From: Bradyrhizobium manausense
GTDB taxonomy: Bacteria > Pseudomonadota > Alphaproteobacteria > Rhizobiales > Xanthobacteraceae
Assembly: GCF_018130615.1 (NCBI RefSeq)
Contig: NZ_JAFCKB010000029.1
Location: 1-64,000, forward strand
Direction: 5' to 3'
DNA length: 64,000 nucleotides
Shown: one piece after another, positions 1 to 8,438 of the stretch
Layout of the letters: each line of letters begins with the position of its first letter
Position numbering within the stretch: the stretch's first letter is position 1
The notes under the pieces: generated by a model
Database searches by the model: none
The model's input: only the letters and a program-made list of their open reading frames with translations
What the model was told of the DNA's origin: nothing
Program-made: the position numbers and the translations under genes

Positions 1-69
1 TTGTGGGAGTCGTTCTCAGAATCCATCTTACAAAACAACGCAATAGGGGCCGCAAATCCATATGCGATT

Positions 70-110
70 CCCCTGCCCCTGTGGGGTAGGGCTAGGGAGA
101 GGGGTAGCCC
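70..110. repeat. GC-rich intergenic palindromic repeat, copy A (inverted)
   Basis: Read on the minus strand this stretch has the same block pattern as copy B about 100 bases downstream: a CTCCCTA block, CCCT, a run of C, ACA, then a G-rich arm. The two copies face each other upstream of the type I transporter gene. This is seen directly; that it belongs to a dispersed family is inference. The remaining bases from position 1 show no gene I can support. Confidence 0.55.
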
Positions 111-176
111 AGCACAAGGTGCCGATTGCTGATGATGCCGCAAGCAGACGTGCGACGGAAAGAATTCCCGTGTGGC

Positions 177-215
177 ACCCCCCTCCCTAACCCTCCCCCA
201 CAAGGGGGGAGGGAA
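177..215. repeat. GC-rich intergenic palindromic repeat, copy B
   Basis: C-rich arm followed by a G-rich arm (CCCCCAC then AAGGGGGGAGGG), able to fold back on itself. It lies 33 bases before the start codon of the ABC transporter, so it is in its leader or promoter region. It pairs as an inverted copy with the element at 70-110. Confidence 0.55.
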
Positions 216-247
216 CGGAGAGAGCACTGGTGTGGAGGAAAACCCCC

Positions 248-2380
248 ATGACAACGCAAACGGTCTCGACTGATACCGGGCTCGACGCGCTCTTGACCTT
301 GCTTCACCTGCAAGGCGTGGCGGCCGACCGCGATCAGCTCAAACACCGGCTCGGTGCCGCAAGCTTTGGCGCAGCGGACATTGTCCGTTGCACCAGATCT
401 CTCGGAATGAAGGCACGAACCTATCGCACGCAGTGGCGCCGTCTGCCGGAGTGCCCGTTGCCGGCGATCGCGATGCTGCGTGACGGCAGCTTCATGGTCA
501 TTGCCAAAGCCTCCGCCGACAAGGTGCTGGTGCAGTCGCCGGTGGCGCAGCGGCCGGTGTTCATGGCGCGCGACGAGCTCAGTGCGATCTGGGACGGCGG
601 ATTGATCCTGATGACCCGGCGCGCCGGACTGTCCGATCTCGGGCGCCGGTTCGACATCACCTGGTTCATCGGCGCGATCGCCAAATACCGTCGCCTGTTC
701 GGCGAAGTGCTGGCCGCCTCGTTCTTCCTCCAGCTCTTTGCGCTGGTGTCGCCGCTGTTCTTCCAGGTCGTGATCGACAAGGTGCTGGTGCACCGCTCGC
801 TGTCGACGCTCGACATTCTCGTCATCGGCCTCGTCGTGGTCTCGCTGTTCGACACCGTGCTCGGGATCCTGCGCAACTATCTGTTCGCGCATACGACCAA
901 CCGGATCGATGTCGAGCTGGGGGCGCGCCTGTTCAACCATTTGCTGGCGCTGCCGATGGCCTGGTTTCAGGCGAGGAGAGTCGGCGATTCCGTGACGCGG
1001 GTTCGCGAGCTCGAGAACATTCGCAATTTCATCACCAGCTCGTCGCTGACGCTGGTCGTCGACCTTGTCTTCACCTCGGTCTTCCTGGCGGTGATGTTTG
1101 CCTATTCGCCGCTGATGACCTGCATCGTGCTCGGATCGTTCCCGTTCTACATCGCGATTTCGGCGGTGGCGACGCCGCTGTTCCGGCGCAGGCTGGAGGA
1201 GAAATTCCGCCGCGGCGCCGAGAACCAGGCTTTTCTGGTCGAAAGTGTCAGCGGCATCGAGACGCTGAAGGCGATGGCGGTCGAGCCGCAGATGCAGCGC
1301 CGCTGGGAAGAGCAGCTTGCCGGCTACGTTTCCGCGAGCTTTGGCGTCACCAGCCTCGGCAACACCGCAAGCCAGCTCGTGCAGTTCGTCAGCAAGGTCG
1401 TTACTGCCGCGGTCCTTTATGTCGGTGCGAGGCTCGTGATTGGCGAGGCCTTGACGGTCGGCGAACTCGTTGCTTTCAACATCTTTGCAGGACGCGTCTC
1501 TGCGCCGGTGCTGCGGCTGGCGCAGGTCTGGCAGGATTTTCACCAGGCACGGCTCTCGATCGCGCGGCTCGGCGATATCCTCAACAGCACCGCGGAGCCA
1601 GCTTACGCGGCGGGCCGCGCCGGGTTGCCCGCACTGCGGGGCAATATCCGCTTCGAGCATGTCGCGTTTCGCTACCGGCTCGACGGACCGGAAATCCTGC
1701 ACGACGTTTCGTTCGATATTCCGGCCGGGCAGACCGTCGGCATCGTCGGCTCGTCGGGGTCGGGCAAGAGCACCTTCGCAAAACTGGTGCAGCGGCTCTA
1801 CGTGCCGCAGGGCGGACGCGTGCTGATCGACGGCATGGATCTGGTGATGACCGATCCGGCCTGGCTGCGGCGGCAGATCGGCGTCGTGCTGCAGGAGAAC
1901 ATGCTGTTCAACCGTTCGGTGCGCGACAACATCGCATTGGCCGATCCGACCCTGCCGATGGACCGGATCATGGAGGCGGCAAAGCTTGCGGGCGCGCATG
2001 ATTTCATTATCGAGCTGCCTGAGGGCTACGACACCGTCGTCGGCGAGCGCGGCTCGACGCTCTCGGGCGGGCAGCGCCAACGCATCGCCATCGCCCGCGC
2101 GCTGGTGACCAATCCCCGCATCCTGATCTTCGACGAGGCGACCAGCGCGCTCGATTATGAGAGCGAGCGGATCATCCACGACAACATGAAGGACATCGCG
2201 AAGGGCCGCACGGTCCTGATCATCGCGCATCGTCTGTCCACCGTCCGCGGCGCCGACCGCATCTTCACGCTGGAGCGCGGCCGTCTGGTCGAGGACGGCA
2301 CGCATGAGGCGTTGATCAGGAACGGTGGCCGCTACGCCGTGCTGCATCGTCTCCAGGGAGGGATCTATGAGGTCGGCTAG
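248..2380 (+). CDS. Type I secretion ABC transporter (HlyB/PrtD type) with degenerate C39-like domain
   Basis: Inner-membrane ABC exporter half-transporter of the HlyB family, 710 residues, expected to dimerise and export an unfolded protein with the HlyD adaptor encoded next. The order is an N-terminal peptidase-like domain (about residues 10-130), an ABC membrane domain (about 150-430) and the ATPase. Walker A GSSGSGKST is at about 500, signature LSGGQRQR, Walker B ILIFDEATSALD and H-loop AHRLS follow. The C39-like domain lacks the catalytic Cys (the site reads GLDALLTLLH), as in HlyB, so it should bind substrate without cleaving it. I chose ATG 248 because GGAGG sits 9 bases upstream; an in-frame GTG at 230 is less likely. 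No substrate or TolC-like gene is visible. Confidence 0.93.
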   Translation: MTTQTVSTDTGLDALLTLLHLQGVAADRDQLKHRLGAASFGAADIVRCTRSLGMKARTYRTQWRRLPECPLPAIAMLRDGSFMVIAKASADKVLVQSPVAQRPVFMARDELSAIWDGGLILMTRRAGLSDLGRRFDITWFIGAIAKYRRLFGEVLAASFFLQLFALVSPLFFQVVIDKVLVHRSLSTLDILVIGLVVVSLFDTVLGILRNYLFAHTTNRIDVELGARLFNHLLALPMAWFQARRVGDSVTRVRELENIRNFITSSSLTLVVDLVFTSVFLAVMFAYSPLMTCIVLGSFPFYIAISAVATPLFRRRLEEKFRRGAENQAFLVESVSGIETLKAMAVEPQMQRRWEEQLAGYVSASFGVTSLGNTASQLVQFVSKVVTAAVLYVGARLVIGEALTVGELVAFNIFAGRVSAPVLRLAQVWQDFHQARLSIARLGDILNSTAEPAYAAGRAGLPALRGNIRFEHVAFRYRLDGPEILHDVSFDIPAGQTVGIVGSSGSGKSTFAKLVQRLYVPQGGRVLIDGMDLVMTDPAWLRRQIGVVLQENMLFNRSVRDNIALADPTLPMDRIMEAAKLAGAHDFIIELPEGYDTVVGERGSTLSGGQRQRIAIARALVTNPRILIFDEATSALDYESERIIHDNMKDIAKGRTVLIIAHRLSTVRGADRIFTLERGRLVEDGTHEALIRNGGRYAVLHRLQGGIYEVG

Positions 2381-3821
2381 CGCTGCGCAGGCTGCTCGTC
2401 CGGAGCAGACCATCGTTCCCTTCCGGAATGCCAAGGGCCGGCGCCCTGAGGAAATCGCTTTCCTGCCGGCGGCGCTGGAGATCACGGAAAGCCCGCCATC
2501 GCCGATCGGTCGCGCCATCGCGTTTGCGCTGATGGCGCTTGTCTGCGCGGCGCTCGCGTGGTCGGCCTTGGGCACGATCGACATTGTGGCGTCAGCGACC
2601 GGCAAGGTCGTGTCGAGCGGGCGCAGCAAGGTGGTGCAGCCGTTCGAGACCGGCGTGGTGCGCGCCATCCATGTACAGGATGGGCAGGCGGTCAAATCGG
2701 GCGATGTACTGATCGAGCTCGATCCGACCGTGAATGCCGCGGAGCGCGATCGCCTGCATGATGATCTCGTGGCCGAACGGCTCAACAGCGCGCGCCTCCG
2801 CGCGGCATTGAGTGCCGGCGACGATGGCTCTGTCGATCTTGTTCCGCCAGGGGAGGCCGATCCCTTGCTGGTCGCGACGCAGCGGCAGCTCCTGACCAAC
2901 CAAGTCGGCGAGCACCGTGCCAAGCTCGCGGGCCTCGAGCGCCAGGAGGCGCAGAAGGACGCCGAGCATCAGACCATCGCGGCGACGATTCACAAGCTGG
3001 ATGCATTGCTCCCGGTGACCCAGCAGCGCGTCGATATCCGCAAGACGCTGATGGAGAAGGAGATCGGCTCCAAGCTGACCTATTACGAGACCCTTCAGCT
3101 CCAGATCGAGCAGCAGGAGGAGCTCGGTGTCCAGCGCAGCCGCCTGAAAGAGGCCGAGTCCGCGGTCGCCGCGATCCGCGAGACCCGCATCCAGGCGGAG
3201 GCCGAATATCGCAAGAGCCTGTCCGATGAGCTCGCCAAGAGCGAGCAGAAGGCCAATGGCCTCGCGCGCGATCTGATCAAGGCGCAGCAGCGGACGAAGC
3301 TGCAGCAGCTGACGTCGCCTGTCGACGGCGTCGTGCAGCAGCTTGCGGTCCATACCGTCGGCGGCGTGGTCACCCCGGCGCAGTCGCTGCTCGTGATCGT
3401 GCCGACGGACACGCGGCTCGAGATCGAGGCGATGATCTCCAACCGCGATATCGGCTTCGTCGAGGCCGGGCAGGGCGCCGCCATCAAGATCGACACCTTC
3501 AACTTCACTCGCTACGGCCTCTTGGAAGGCCGGGTCGTGAGCGTTTCGCAGGATGCTATCATTCGCGACCGTCCGCCGGAGCGCGGAAGCGATCGCGCGC
3601 CGGGCACGCAGCACGACAGCAGCGAGCCCAACGGGCAGGAACTCGGCTACAGCGCCCGCATCTCGCTCGATCGCACCCAGATGCAGGTGGACGATCGTCT
3701 CGTCAGCCTGTCCCCGGGAATGGCGGTGACGGTGGAAATCAGGACCGGATCGCGCACCATCCTGAGCTATCTTTTGTCGCCGCTGCAGCGTTACCGGCAC
3801 GAGATCATGCGGGAACGCTAG
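2367..3821 (+). CDS. HlyD-family periplasmic adaptor of type I secretion system
   Basis: Membrane-fusion (adaptor) protein of 484 residues that links the preceding ABC exporter to an outer-membrane channel. One membrane helix lies at about residues 46-70, then a lipoyl/barrel half (TGKVVSSGRSKVVQPFETG), a long Gln/Glu/Lys-rich coiled coil (about 170-320) and the second half with the family block GFVEAGQGAAIKIDTFNF. The C-terminal end (SPLQRYRHEIMRER) is intact. ATG 2367 overlaps the transporter by 14 bases and has AGGGAGG just upstream, which argues for translational coupling; a longer in-frame start at 2325 lies deeper in the transporter gene and is unlikely. Confidence 0.92.
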   Translation: MRSASAAQAARPEQTIVPFRNAKGRRPEEIAFLPAALEITESPPSPIGRAIAFALMALVCAALAWSALGTIDIVASATGKVVSSGRSKVVQPFETGVVRAIHVQDGQAVKSGDVLIELDPTVNAAERDRLHDDLVAERLNSARLRAALSAGDDGSVDLVPPGEADPLLVATQRQLLTNQVGEHRAKLAGLERQEAQKDAEHQTIAATIHKLDALLPVTQQRVDIRKTLMEKEIGSKLTYYETLQLQIEQQEELGVQRSRLKEAESAVAAIRETRIQAEAEYRKSLSDELAKSEQKANGLARDLIKAQQRTKLQQLTSPVDGVVQQLAVHTVGGVVTPAQSLLVIVPTDTRLEIEAMISNRDIGFVEAGQGAAIKIDTFNFTRYGLLEGRVVSVSQDAIIRDRPPERGSDRAPGTQHDSSEPNGQELGYSARISLDRTQMQVDDRLVSLSPGMAVTVEIRTGSRTILSYLLSPLQRYRHEIMRER

Positions 3822-3878
3822 GGTGCGCCAATTAGCACGTGTTTTCAATGACTTGATACGGGTCGATGAAACTGCCCC

Positions 3879-3925
3879 GGCAACCACCCCGCTACTGTGC
3901 ATGGGGTTGTTTTGCAGTTTTTGAT
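3879..3925 (+). repeat. Dispersed intergenic element (GCTACTGTGCATGGGG family), terminator-like
   Basis: The core CAACCACC then GCTACTGTGCATGGGGTTG then TTTT is nearly identical to a minus-strand copy at 32287-32325. A short stem (CCCC with GGGG around GCTACTGTGCAT) followed by TTGTTTTGCAGTTTTT would allow weak intrinsic termination of the secretion operon. It sits between the convergent hlyD-like and ABC-F genes. Confidence 0.6.
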
Positions 3926-5788
3926 CTAGCCCGCCGCCTCGTCGAACTGCGCGCTCGCCTCCAGCCATTGTTCTTCGGCGCGCGCAAGCGCGTCGGCCGC
4001 ATTGGCGCGGGCCTTCGACAGCTGCGCGGCCTGCTTGGGATCGCGCGTGAAAATGTCGGGCAGCGCCAGCGCCGTGTCGATCTTGGCGATGATGTCGGTG
4101 ACGCGTGCGATCTCGCTCTCGGCTTCCGCGATCCGCTTCTTCAGCGAGCCGCGATTGTCCGACTTCGGGCGCGGCGGCTTCTCGCTTGCCGCGTTGCGCT
4201 CACGCGGGGCGGGTTCGGCGTTGCGCGCGGACAGCACCATGCGGCGGTACTCGTCGAGGTCGCCGTCGTAATTGGTCACGGTGCGGTCGGCGACGATCCA
4301 GAGCTGGTCGGCGCAGGCCTCGATCAGATAGCGGTCGTGCGAGACCATGATGATCGCGCCGGGGAATTCGTTGATGGCCTCGGCCAGCGCGGCGCGGCTG
4401 TCGATGTCGAGATGGTTGGTCGGCTCGTCCAGGATGATCATGTTGGGGCCGTAGAACGTCGCAAGCCCCAGCAGCAGCCGGGCCTTCTCGCCGCCCGAGA
4501 GTTTTCCGGCCTTGGTGTCGGCCGCCTTGCCGGAGAAGCCGATCGCGCCGGCGCGGGCCCGTACCTTGGCCTCGGGCGCGTCGCCCATCAGCTTGCGGAC
4601 GTGGTCGTAGGCGGAGGCGTCCTCGTTCAGCTCGTCGAGCTGATGCTGCGCGAAATAGGCGATCGACAGCTTGTCGGCGCGCGTCACCTTGCCGGAGAAG
4701 GGGGCGAGACGCGCGGCGAGCAGTTTGACCAGCGTCGACTTGCCGTTGCCGTTGGCGCCGAGCAGCGCAATGCGGTCGTCATTGTCGATGCGCAGCGTCA
4801 CGCGGCTCAGCACCGGGGTGGCGGGATCGTAGCCGACCGAAACATTGTCGACGGCGATGATCGGCGGCGACAGCAGCTTCTCCGGCGCCGGAAAGGTGAT
4901 CTCGCGCACGTCCTCCGTCACCAGCGCCGTGATCGGCTTCAGCCGCTCCAGCATCTTGACGCGAGACTGCGCCTGGCGCGCTTTGGAGGCCTTGGCCTTG
5001 AAGCGGTCGACGAAGGATTGCAGGCGGGCGCGCTCGGCTTCCTGGCGCTTGACCGCCTTGGCGTCGAGCAGCTCGCGCGCGGCGCGCTGTTCCTCGAACG
5101 AGGAATAGGTGCCCTTGTAGAGCGTGAGCTTGCCGCGCTCCAGATGCAGGATCTGGTCGACCGAGCTTTCGAGCAGGTCGCGGTCGTGGCTGATCACGAT
5201 CACCGTGCGCGGGTAATGCGCGAGGTGATCCTCGAGCCACAGCGTGCCTTCGAGGTCGAGATAGTTGGTGGGCTCGTCGAGCAGCAGGAGGTCGGGAGCT
5301 GCGAACAGGGTTGCAGCCAGTGCGACGCGCATGCGCCAGCCGCCGGAGAATTCGGCGCAGGGCCGCAGCTGATCCGTGGCGGAGAAGCCGAGGCCGGACA
5401 GGATTGCGGCGGCGCGGCTCGGGGCCGAATGCGCGTCGATGTCGACGAGCCGGGTCTGGATCTCGGCGATCCGGTGCGGATCGGTCGCGGTCTCTGCTTC
5501 AGTGAGCAGCGCGTCGCGCTCGAGGTCCGCCTTGAGCACGACCGAGATCAGGCTTTCCGGGCCGTTCGGCGCCTCCTGCGCCAGGCTGCCCACGCGCCAG
5601 CGCGGCGGCAGCGTCACCGAGCCGTGCTCGGCCGCAAGCTCACCGCGGATCACCTTGAACAGCGTCGATTTACCGGTGCCGTTGCGGCCGACCATGCCGA
5701 CTCGCGAGCCGGGCGCGATCTGCACGGAGCTACTATCGATCAGAAGGCGCCCCGCAAGGCGGATGGAGAGGTCGGTGATGGAGAGCAT
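3926..5788 (-). CDS. ABC-F family ATP-binding protein (Uup/Ett-like)
   Basis: Soluble protein of 620 residues with two ABC ATPase domains and no membrane part, the layout of ABC-F proteins that act on ribosomes. First domain: Walker A GRNGTGKST (about residue 35), signature FSGGWRMR, Walker B LLLLDEPTNYLD. A charged linker rich in Arg/Lys/Ala (about 235-285) follows. Second domain: Walker A GANGNGKST (about 343), signature LSGGEKAR and MIILDEPTNHLD. The C-terminal tail is a Glu/Lys/Ala-rich coiled coil. Assignment to the Uup, EttA or another subgroup needs a tree. It is convergent with the secretion operon. Confidence 0.93.
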   Translation of the reverse strand: MLSITDLSIRLAGRLLIDSSSVQIAPGSRVGMVGRNGTGKSTLFKVIRGELAAEHGSVTLPPRWRVGSLAQEAPNGPESLISVVLKADLERDALLTEAETATDPHRIAEIQTRLVDIDAHSAPSRAAAILSGLGFSATDQLRPCAEFSGGWRMRVALAATLFAAPDLLLLDEPTNYLDLEGTLWLEDHLAHYPRTVIVISHDRDLLESSVDQILHLERGKLTLYKGTYSSFEEQRAARELLDAKAVKRQEAERARLQSFVDRFKAKASKARQAQSRVKMLERLKPITALVTEDVREITFPAPEKLLSPPIIAVDNVSVGYDPATPVLSRVTLRIDNDDRIALLGANGNGKSTLVKLLAARLAPFSGKVTRADKLSIAYFAQHQLDELNEDASAYDHVRKLMGDAPEAKVRARAGAIGFSGKAADTKAGKLSGGEKARLLLGLATFYGPNMIILDEPTNHLDIDSRAALAEAINEFPGAIIMVSHDRYLIEACADQLWIVADRTVTNYDGDLDEYRRMVLSARNAEPAPRERNAASEKPPRPKSDNRGSLKKRIAEAESEIARVTDIIAKIDTALALPDIFTRDPKQAAQLSKARANAADALARAEEQWLEASAQFDEAAG

Positions 5789-5833
5789 GCGGCCTTGTCA
5801 CCGCAAGGCGCGTCGAACGCAACCCCGTTTTTG

Positions 5834-6007
5834 TCAGTGCGAGTCGCGGTCGCGCCGCTTCAGCTCGTCGAGAAGCTGCTCGAGATGCGTCGGGAGCCGG
5901 GGTTCGGGGCGAAGGCTCTGCTGCAGCCGCTCGCCTACGGCATCACAGATCGAGCGGCTGGTGCGCCCGTCGATCTGTTCGCTGTCATTGGCAGAAAGGC
6001 CGGGCAT
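5834..6007 (-). CDS. Small conserved-looking protein, faint NepR-like C-terminus
   Basis: 57 residues from ATG 6007 (an in-frame ATG at 6052 would add 15 residues). The sequence is charged and helical, ending LPTHLEQLLDELKRRD. The spacing of hydrophobic residues after a Glu-Pro stretch loosely recalls the alphaproteobacterial anti-sigma factor NepR, but no PhyR or EcfG gene is nearby and the match is by eye only. It lies upstream of and collinear with the ABC-F gene, 45 bases away. No strong ribosome binding site is visible, so even its reality is moderate. Confidence 0.45.
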   Translation of the reverse strand: MPGLSANDSEQIDGRTSRSICDAVGERLQQSLRPEPRLPTHLEQLLDELKRRDRDSH

Positions 6008-6130
6008 CGCAGGGTTCCGTGTTTGCAAAGTAACGACACGGTACCAAGTCACAGGCCCCCAAAATGGTTTCGCGGGCCGTGGGCAATGCCCGGCATTCTA
6101 GTAAAAATTGTATGAATCCGTCGTGCCTGC

Positions 6131-6167
6131 CCAAAAGCAAGGCCCCGGCGGGGGGAACGCCGGGGCC
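6131..6167 (-). terminator. Rho-independent terminator of the small Gly/His/Trp-rich secreted protein gene
   Basis: Perfect 10-bp stem GGCCCCGGCG / CGCCGGGGCC (6141-6150 with 6158-6167) and a 7-base loop. On the minus strand it is followed by TTGCTTTT. It lies 53 bases beyond the stop codon of the gene at 6220-6480. Confidence 0.8.
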
Positions 6168-6219
6168 TCTCTTGGAAGGTACCGCAGGGGGGAACGGCAC
6201 CTCGGGAATTCATCTGGGC

Positions 6220-6480
6220 TTAGTAGCAGCGGTTGATCAGTCGCCAGCGGGGGCCCCAAGGGGTCGGAACCAGCCGGCGCACATAGCAGCCGCCATAGCC
6301 GTAAGCGACGGGAGCGGCATAGACGCGCGGTCCGCCCCAACCCCAGCCGCCGTGATGCCAACCGCCACCGCCGTGCCAGCCCCAGCCGCCGCCATGCCAG
6401 TGAGCGGAGGCGGAGGTGGGAGCCAGCGCGGCACCCAGCGCGACCGCGGCGACTGCAGCGAGCGAAAGTTTCCTCAACAT
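6220..6480 (-). CDS. Small secreted Gly/His/Trp-rich protein
   Basis: 86 residues with a clear Sec signal peptide (Met-Leu-Arg-Lys, hydrophobic Ala/Val/Leu core, cleavage after ASA at about residue 26). The mature part is GWGWHGGGGWHHGGWGWGG-like and then has two Cys (YGGCYVRR and NRCY) that could form a disulfide. Small rhizobial envelope proteins of this type are common but of unknown role; the His-rich stretch could bind metal, which is inference. GAGGAGAT lies 6 bases before the ATG. It has its own terminator, so it is monocistronic, and it is divergent from ndk. Confidence 0.82.
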   Translation of the reverse strand: MLRKLSLAAVAAVALGAALAPTSASAHWHGGGWGWHGGGGWHHGGWGWGGPRVYAAPVAYGYGGCYVRRLVPTPWGPRWRLINRCY

Positions 6481-6793
6481 GGTGATCTCCTCAAAACTGC
6501 CGGCGCGGGGCTATCGCGTCGATGGAAAGGCCGCCGAAACGGTCCGCCTCAGGGGGAAGGCTTCGGTTTCGATAGACCTGACGTTACGCCAGCGAGGCTG
6601 AACCAAACCCTGACGGAGCCTTCAGATTGGGTTCATCTGGGTGAAATCGTTGTAATCCATGTTGGAATTCCCGCCCTTAACCTGCGGCGAAGCGCCCTGT
6701 GAGGCCGTTCCGGCGGTCGCTTGCCGGATCGCAAAGGCGCCGATATAAGCCCCGCAACTCCGAACCACCCTTTTTCTCTTCAAGGACAAGATC
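6481..6793. other. Divergent intergenic region between secreted small protein and ndk
   Basis: 313 bases without a supported gene; it must hold the promoters of both flanking genes. A plausible ndk promoter is listed separately. I see no riboswitch-like or repeat structure in the rest. Confidence 0.6.
6721..6749 (+). promoter_or_regulatory. Putative housekeeping promoter of ndk
   Basis: TTGCCG (6721-6726), a 17-base spacer, then TATAAG (6744-6749), 44 bases before the ndk start codon. The match to -35/-10 consensus and the spacing are good, but no transcription data support it. Confidence 0.5.
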
Positions 6794-7216
6794 ATGGCCA
6801 TCGAACGCACTTTCTCGATCATCAAGCCCGACGCGACCGCGCGTAACCTCACCGGCGCCGTGAACGCCGTCATCGAGAAGGCGGGCCTGCGCATCGTCGC
6901 GCAGAAGCGCATCCGCATGACCAAGGAACAGGCCGAGACGTTCTACGCCGTCCACAAGGCCCGCCCGTTCTTCGGCGAGCTCGTCGAGTTCATGACCTCG
7001 GGTCCGGTCGTGGTCCAGGTGCTGGAAGCCGAGGGCGCGATCGCCAAGTATCGCGACGCCATGGGCGCGACCGATCCGTCGAAGGCTGCCGAGGGCACCA
7101 TCCGCAAGCTCTACGCCAAGTCGATCGGCGAGAACTCTGCCCACGGTTCGGACGCTCCGGAAACCGCCGCGATCGAGATCGCGCAGTTCTTCTCGGGCAA
7201 CGAGATCGTCGGCTAA
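6794..7216 (+). CDS. ndk: Nucleoside diphosphate kinase
   Basis: Transfers the gamma phosphate from ATP to nucleoside diphosphates through a phospho-histidine, balancing NTP pools in the cytoplasm. At 140 residues it has the normal family length. It begins [13 protein letters not shown], contains [18 protein letters not shown] and carries the active-site His in [12 protein letters not shown]. An AAGGACAA ribosome binding site precedes the ATG. It stands alone, with a candidate promoter upstream and a TerC-like gene 38 bases downstream. Confidence 0.97.
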   Translation: MAIERTFSIIKPDATARNLTGAVNAVIEKAGLRIVAQKRIRMTKEQAETFYAVHKARPFFGELVEFMTSGPVVVQVLEAEGAIAKYRDAMGATDPSKAAEGTIRKLYAKSIGENSAHGSDAPETAAIEIAQFFSGNEIVG

Positions 7217-7254
7217 AGCCAATACGTTAAGTCGACGGGACGAAAGGATTCATT

Positions 7255-8118
7255 GTGAACTGGCTCTGGCAGATCTTCGATCCAGCAACGATCGGGGCAT
7301 TCTTCACCCAGTTCCGCAATGAAATGGCCGAACCGACCTTCTGGATCGCGGTCGGCAAGATCATCTGGATCAACATCCTTTTGTCCGGTGACAACGCGCT
7401 GGTCATTGCGCTCGCCTGCCGCGGACTGAAGCCGCGGCACCGGCTGTGGGGCATGGTGCTCGGCGCTGGCGCTGCGGTGCTGCTGCGGATCATCTTCACC
7501 GGCATCGTCGCGAGCCTGATGGAGCTGCCGTACCTGAAGCTGGTCGGCGGCCTCGCGCTGATCGTGATTGCGGCAAAGCTGCTGGTGCCGGAAAACGAGG
7601 ACGAGGACGACGTCGAGTCGGCCTCGCATCTGTGGCAGGCGGTGCAGATCGTCGTCGTTGCCGACATCATCATGAGCCTCGACAACGTCATTGCGGTCGC
7701 CGCGGCCGCCAATGGCAGCGCACCGCTTTTGGTCCTCGGCCTTGCCATCAGCGTGCCGCTGATCGTCGCCGGTGCGGCGCTCATCATGGCTTTGCTGTCG
7801 AAACTGCCGATCCTGGTTTGGGCCGGTGCGGCACTGCTCGGCTGGATCGCCGGCGAGGTGGTCGCGACCGATCCCGGCATCGCGCCGAAGCTGCACTCGC
7901 TATCCGAGGGACCGCTCGGCGTCTCGCTGGACAAAATACTCGGCGGCCTGCACATCCCGCCACAATTCGCCCATGGCGGGTCAGGTGGCGAGTATCTCTG
8001 CGCCGCGCTCGGTGTCGTGGTAGTGCTGCTGGTCGGCTGGATCTGGCGCCGGCGCAGCCTGCATGCGGCTGCGCTTGAGGCCTCCGAGCAGCACGCCAAG
8101 GCATCGGCTGAAGGCTAG
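7255..8118 (+). CDS. TerC/YjbE-family integral membrane protein, putative metal transporter
   Basis: 287-residue multi-span membrane protein (about seven helices) of the TerC/YjbE/YkoY group. Seen: two acidic membrane motifs typical of the family, NILLSGDNALVIAL (about residue 45) and DIIMSLDNVIAVAA (about 142), and an acidic loop ENEDEDDVES between them. Family members are linked to manganese or other metal export and to insertion or metalation of exoenzymes; the substrate here is unknown. The GTG start follows GAAAGGA. It is 38 bases after ndk and could be co-transcribed. Confidence 0.87.
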   Translation: MNWLWQIFDPATIGAFFTQFRNEMAEPTFWIAVGKIIWINILLSGDNALVIALACRGLKPRHRLWGMVLGAGAAVLLRIIFTGIVASLMELPYLKLVGGLALIVIAAKLLVPENEDEDDVESASHLWQAVQIVVVADIIMSLDNVIAVAAAANGSAPLLVLGLAISVPLIVAGAALIMALLSKLPILVWAGAALLGWIAGEVVATDPGIAPKLHSLSEGPLGVSLDKILGGLHIPPQFAHGGSGGEYLCAALGVVVVLLVGWIWRRRSLHAAALEASEQHAKASAEG

Positions 8119-8126
8119 CTCGTTGT

Positions 8127-8438
8127 TCAGTCGATGACGCCGAATTCCGTCACGGGCGTCGCCCAAAAGACGAGCTTGGTTCCGGCAAACGAAACCCGAA
8201 GACGGTCGAGCAGGCGGGTGGCATCATCCCGCACCAATATCACCTGCACCATGGCTTGATCGGCGTGGCCCTGGACGCGTTCGGCGGCCGTGCGCAGCCG
8301 GACTTCGCCGCCGTGGCCGGCCGCGTGCGAGGCCGTAAAGCCCGAGACAAGGTCGCTCTGTTCGGCGAGATAGTCGAACACCTCTTCACGGAGCTGACGC
8401 GGCACAATCAGGGTGAGGCAGACCTGCTGGTCGGTCAT
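8127..8438 (-). CDS. DUF3240-like protein of RND metal efflux operon
   Basis: 103-residue soluble protein, last gene of the metal efflux operon; its ATG overlaps the pump stop codon by 4 bases. The ferredoxin-like, PII-like pattern (CLTLIVPRQLREEVFDYL ... VQVILV) fits DUF3240, a family usually encoded beside CzcA/CusA pumps and thought to be regulatory or metal-sensing; that function is unproven. It is convergent with the TerC-like gene 8 bases away. Confidence 0.75.
   Translation of the reverse strand: MTDQQVCLTLIVPRQLREEVFDYLAEQSDLVSGFTASHAAGHGGEVRLRTAAERVQGHADQAMVQVILVRDDATRLLDRLRVSFAGTKLVFWATPVTEFGVID

Noticed and set aside
92-2923. 943-residue open frame on the minus strand opposite the type I transporter
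   Set aside because: It is antisense to the well-supported ABC transporter and adaptor genes, and its translation is Arg/His/Asp-rich noise without a family pattern; typical long shadow frame in GC-rich DNA.
3866-6115. 749-residue plus-strand frame opposite the ABC-F gene
   Set aside because: Low-complexity Arg/Gly/Ala/Val composition and complete overlap with the ABC-F gene, whose motifs are unambiguous.
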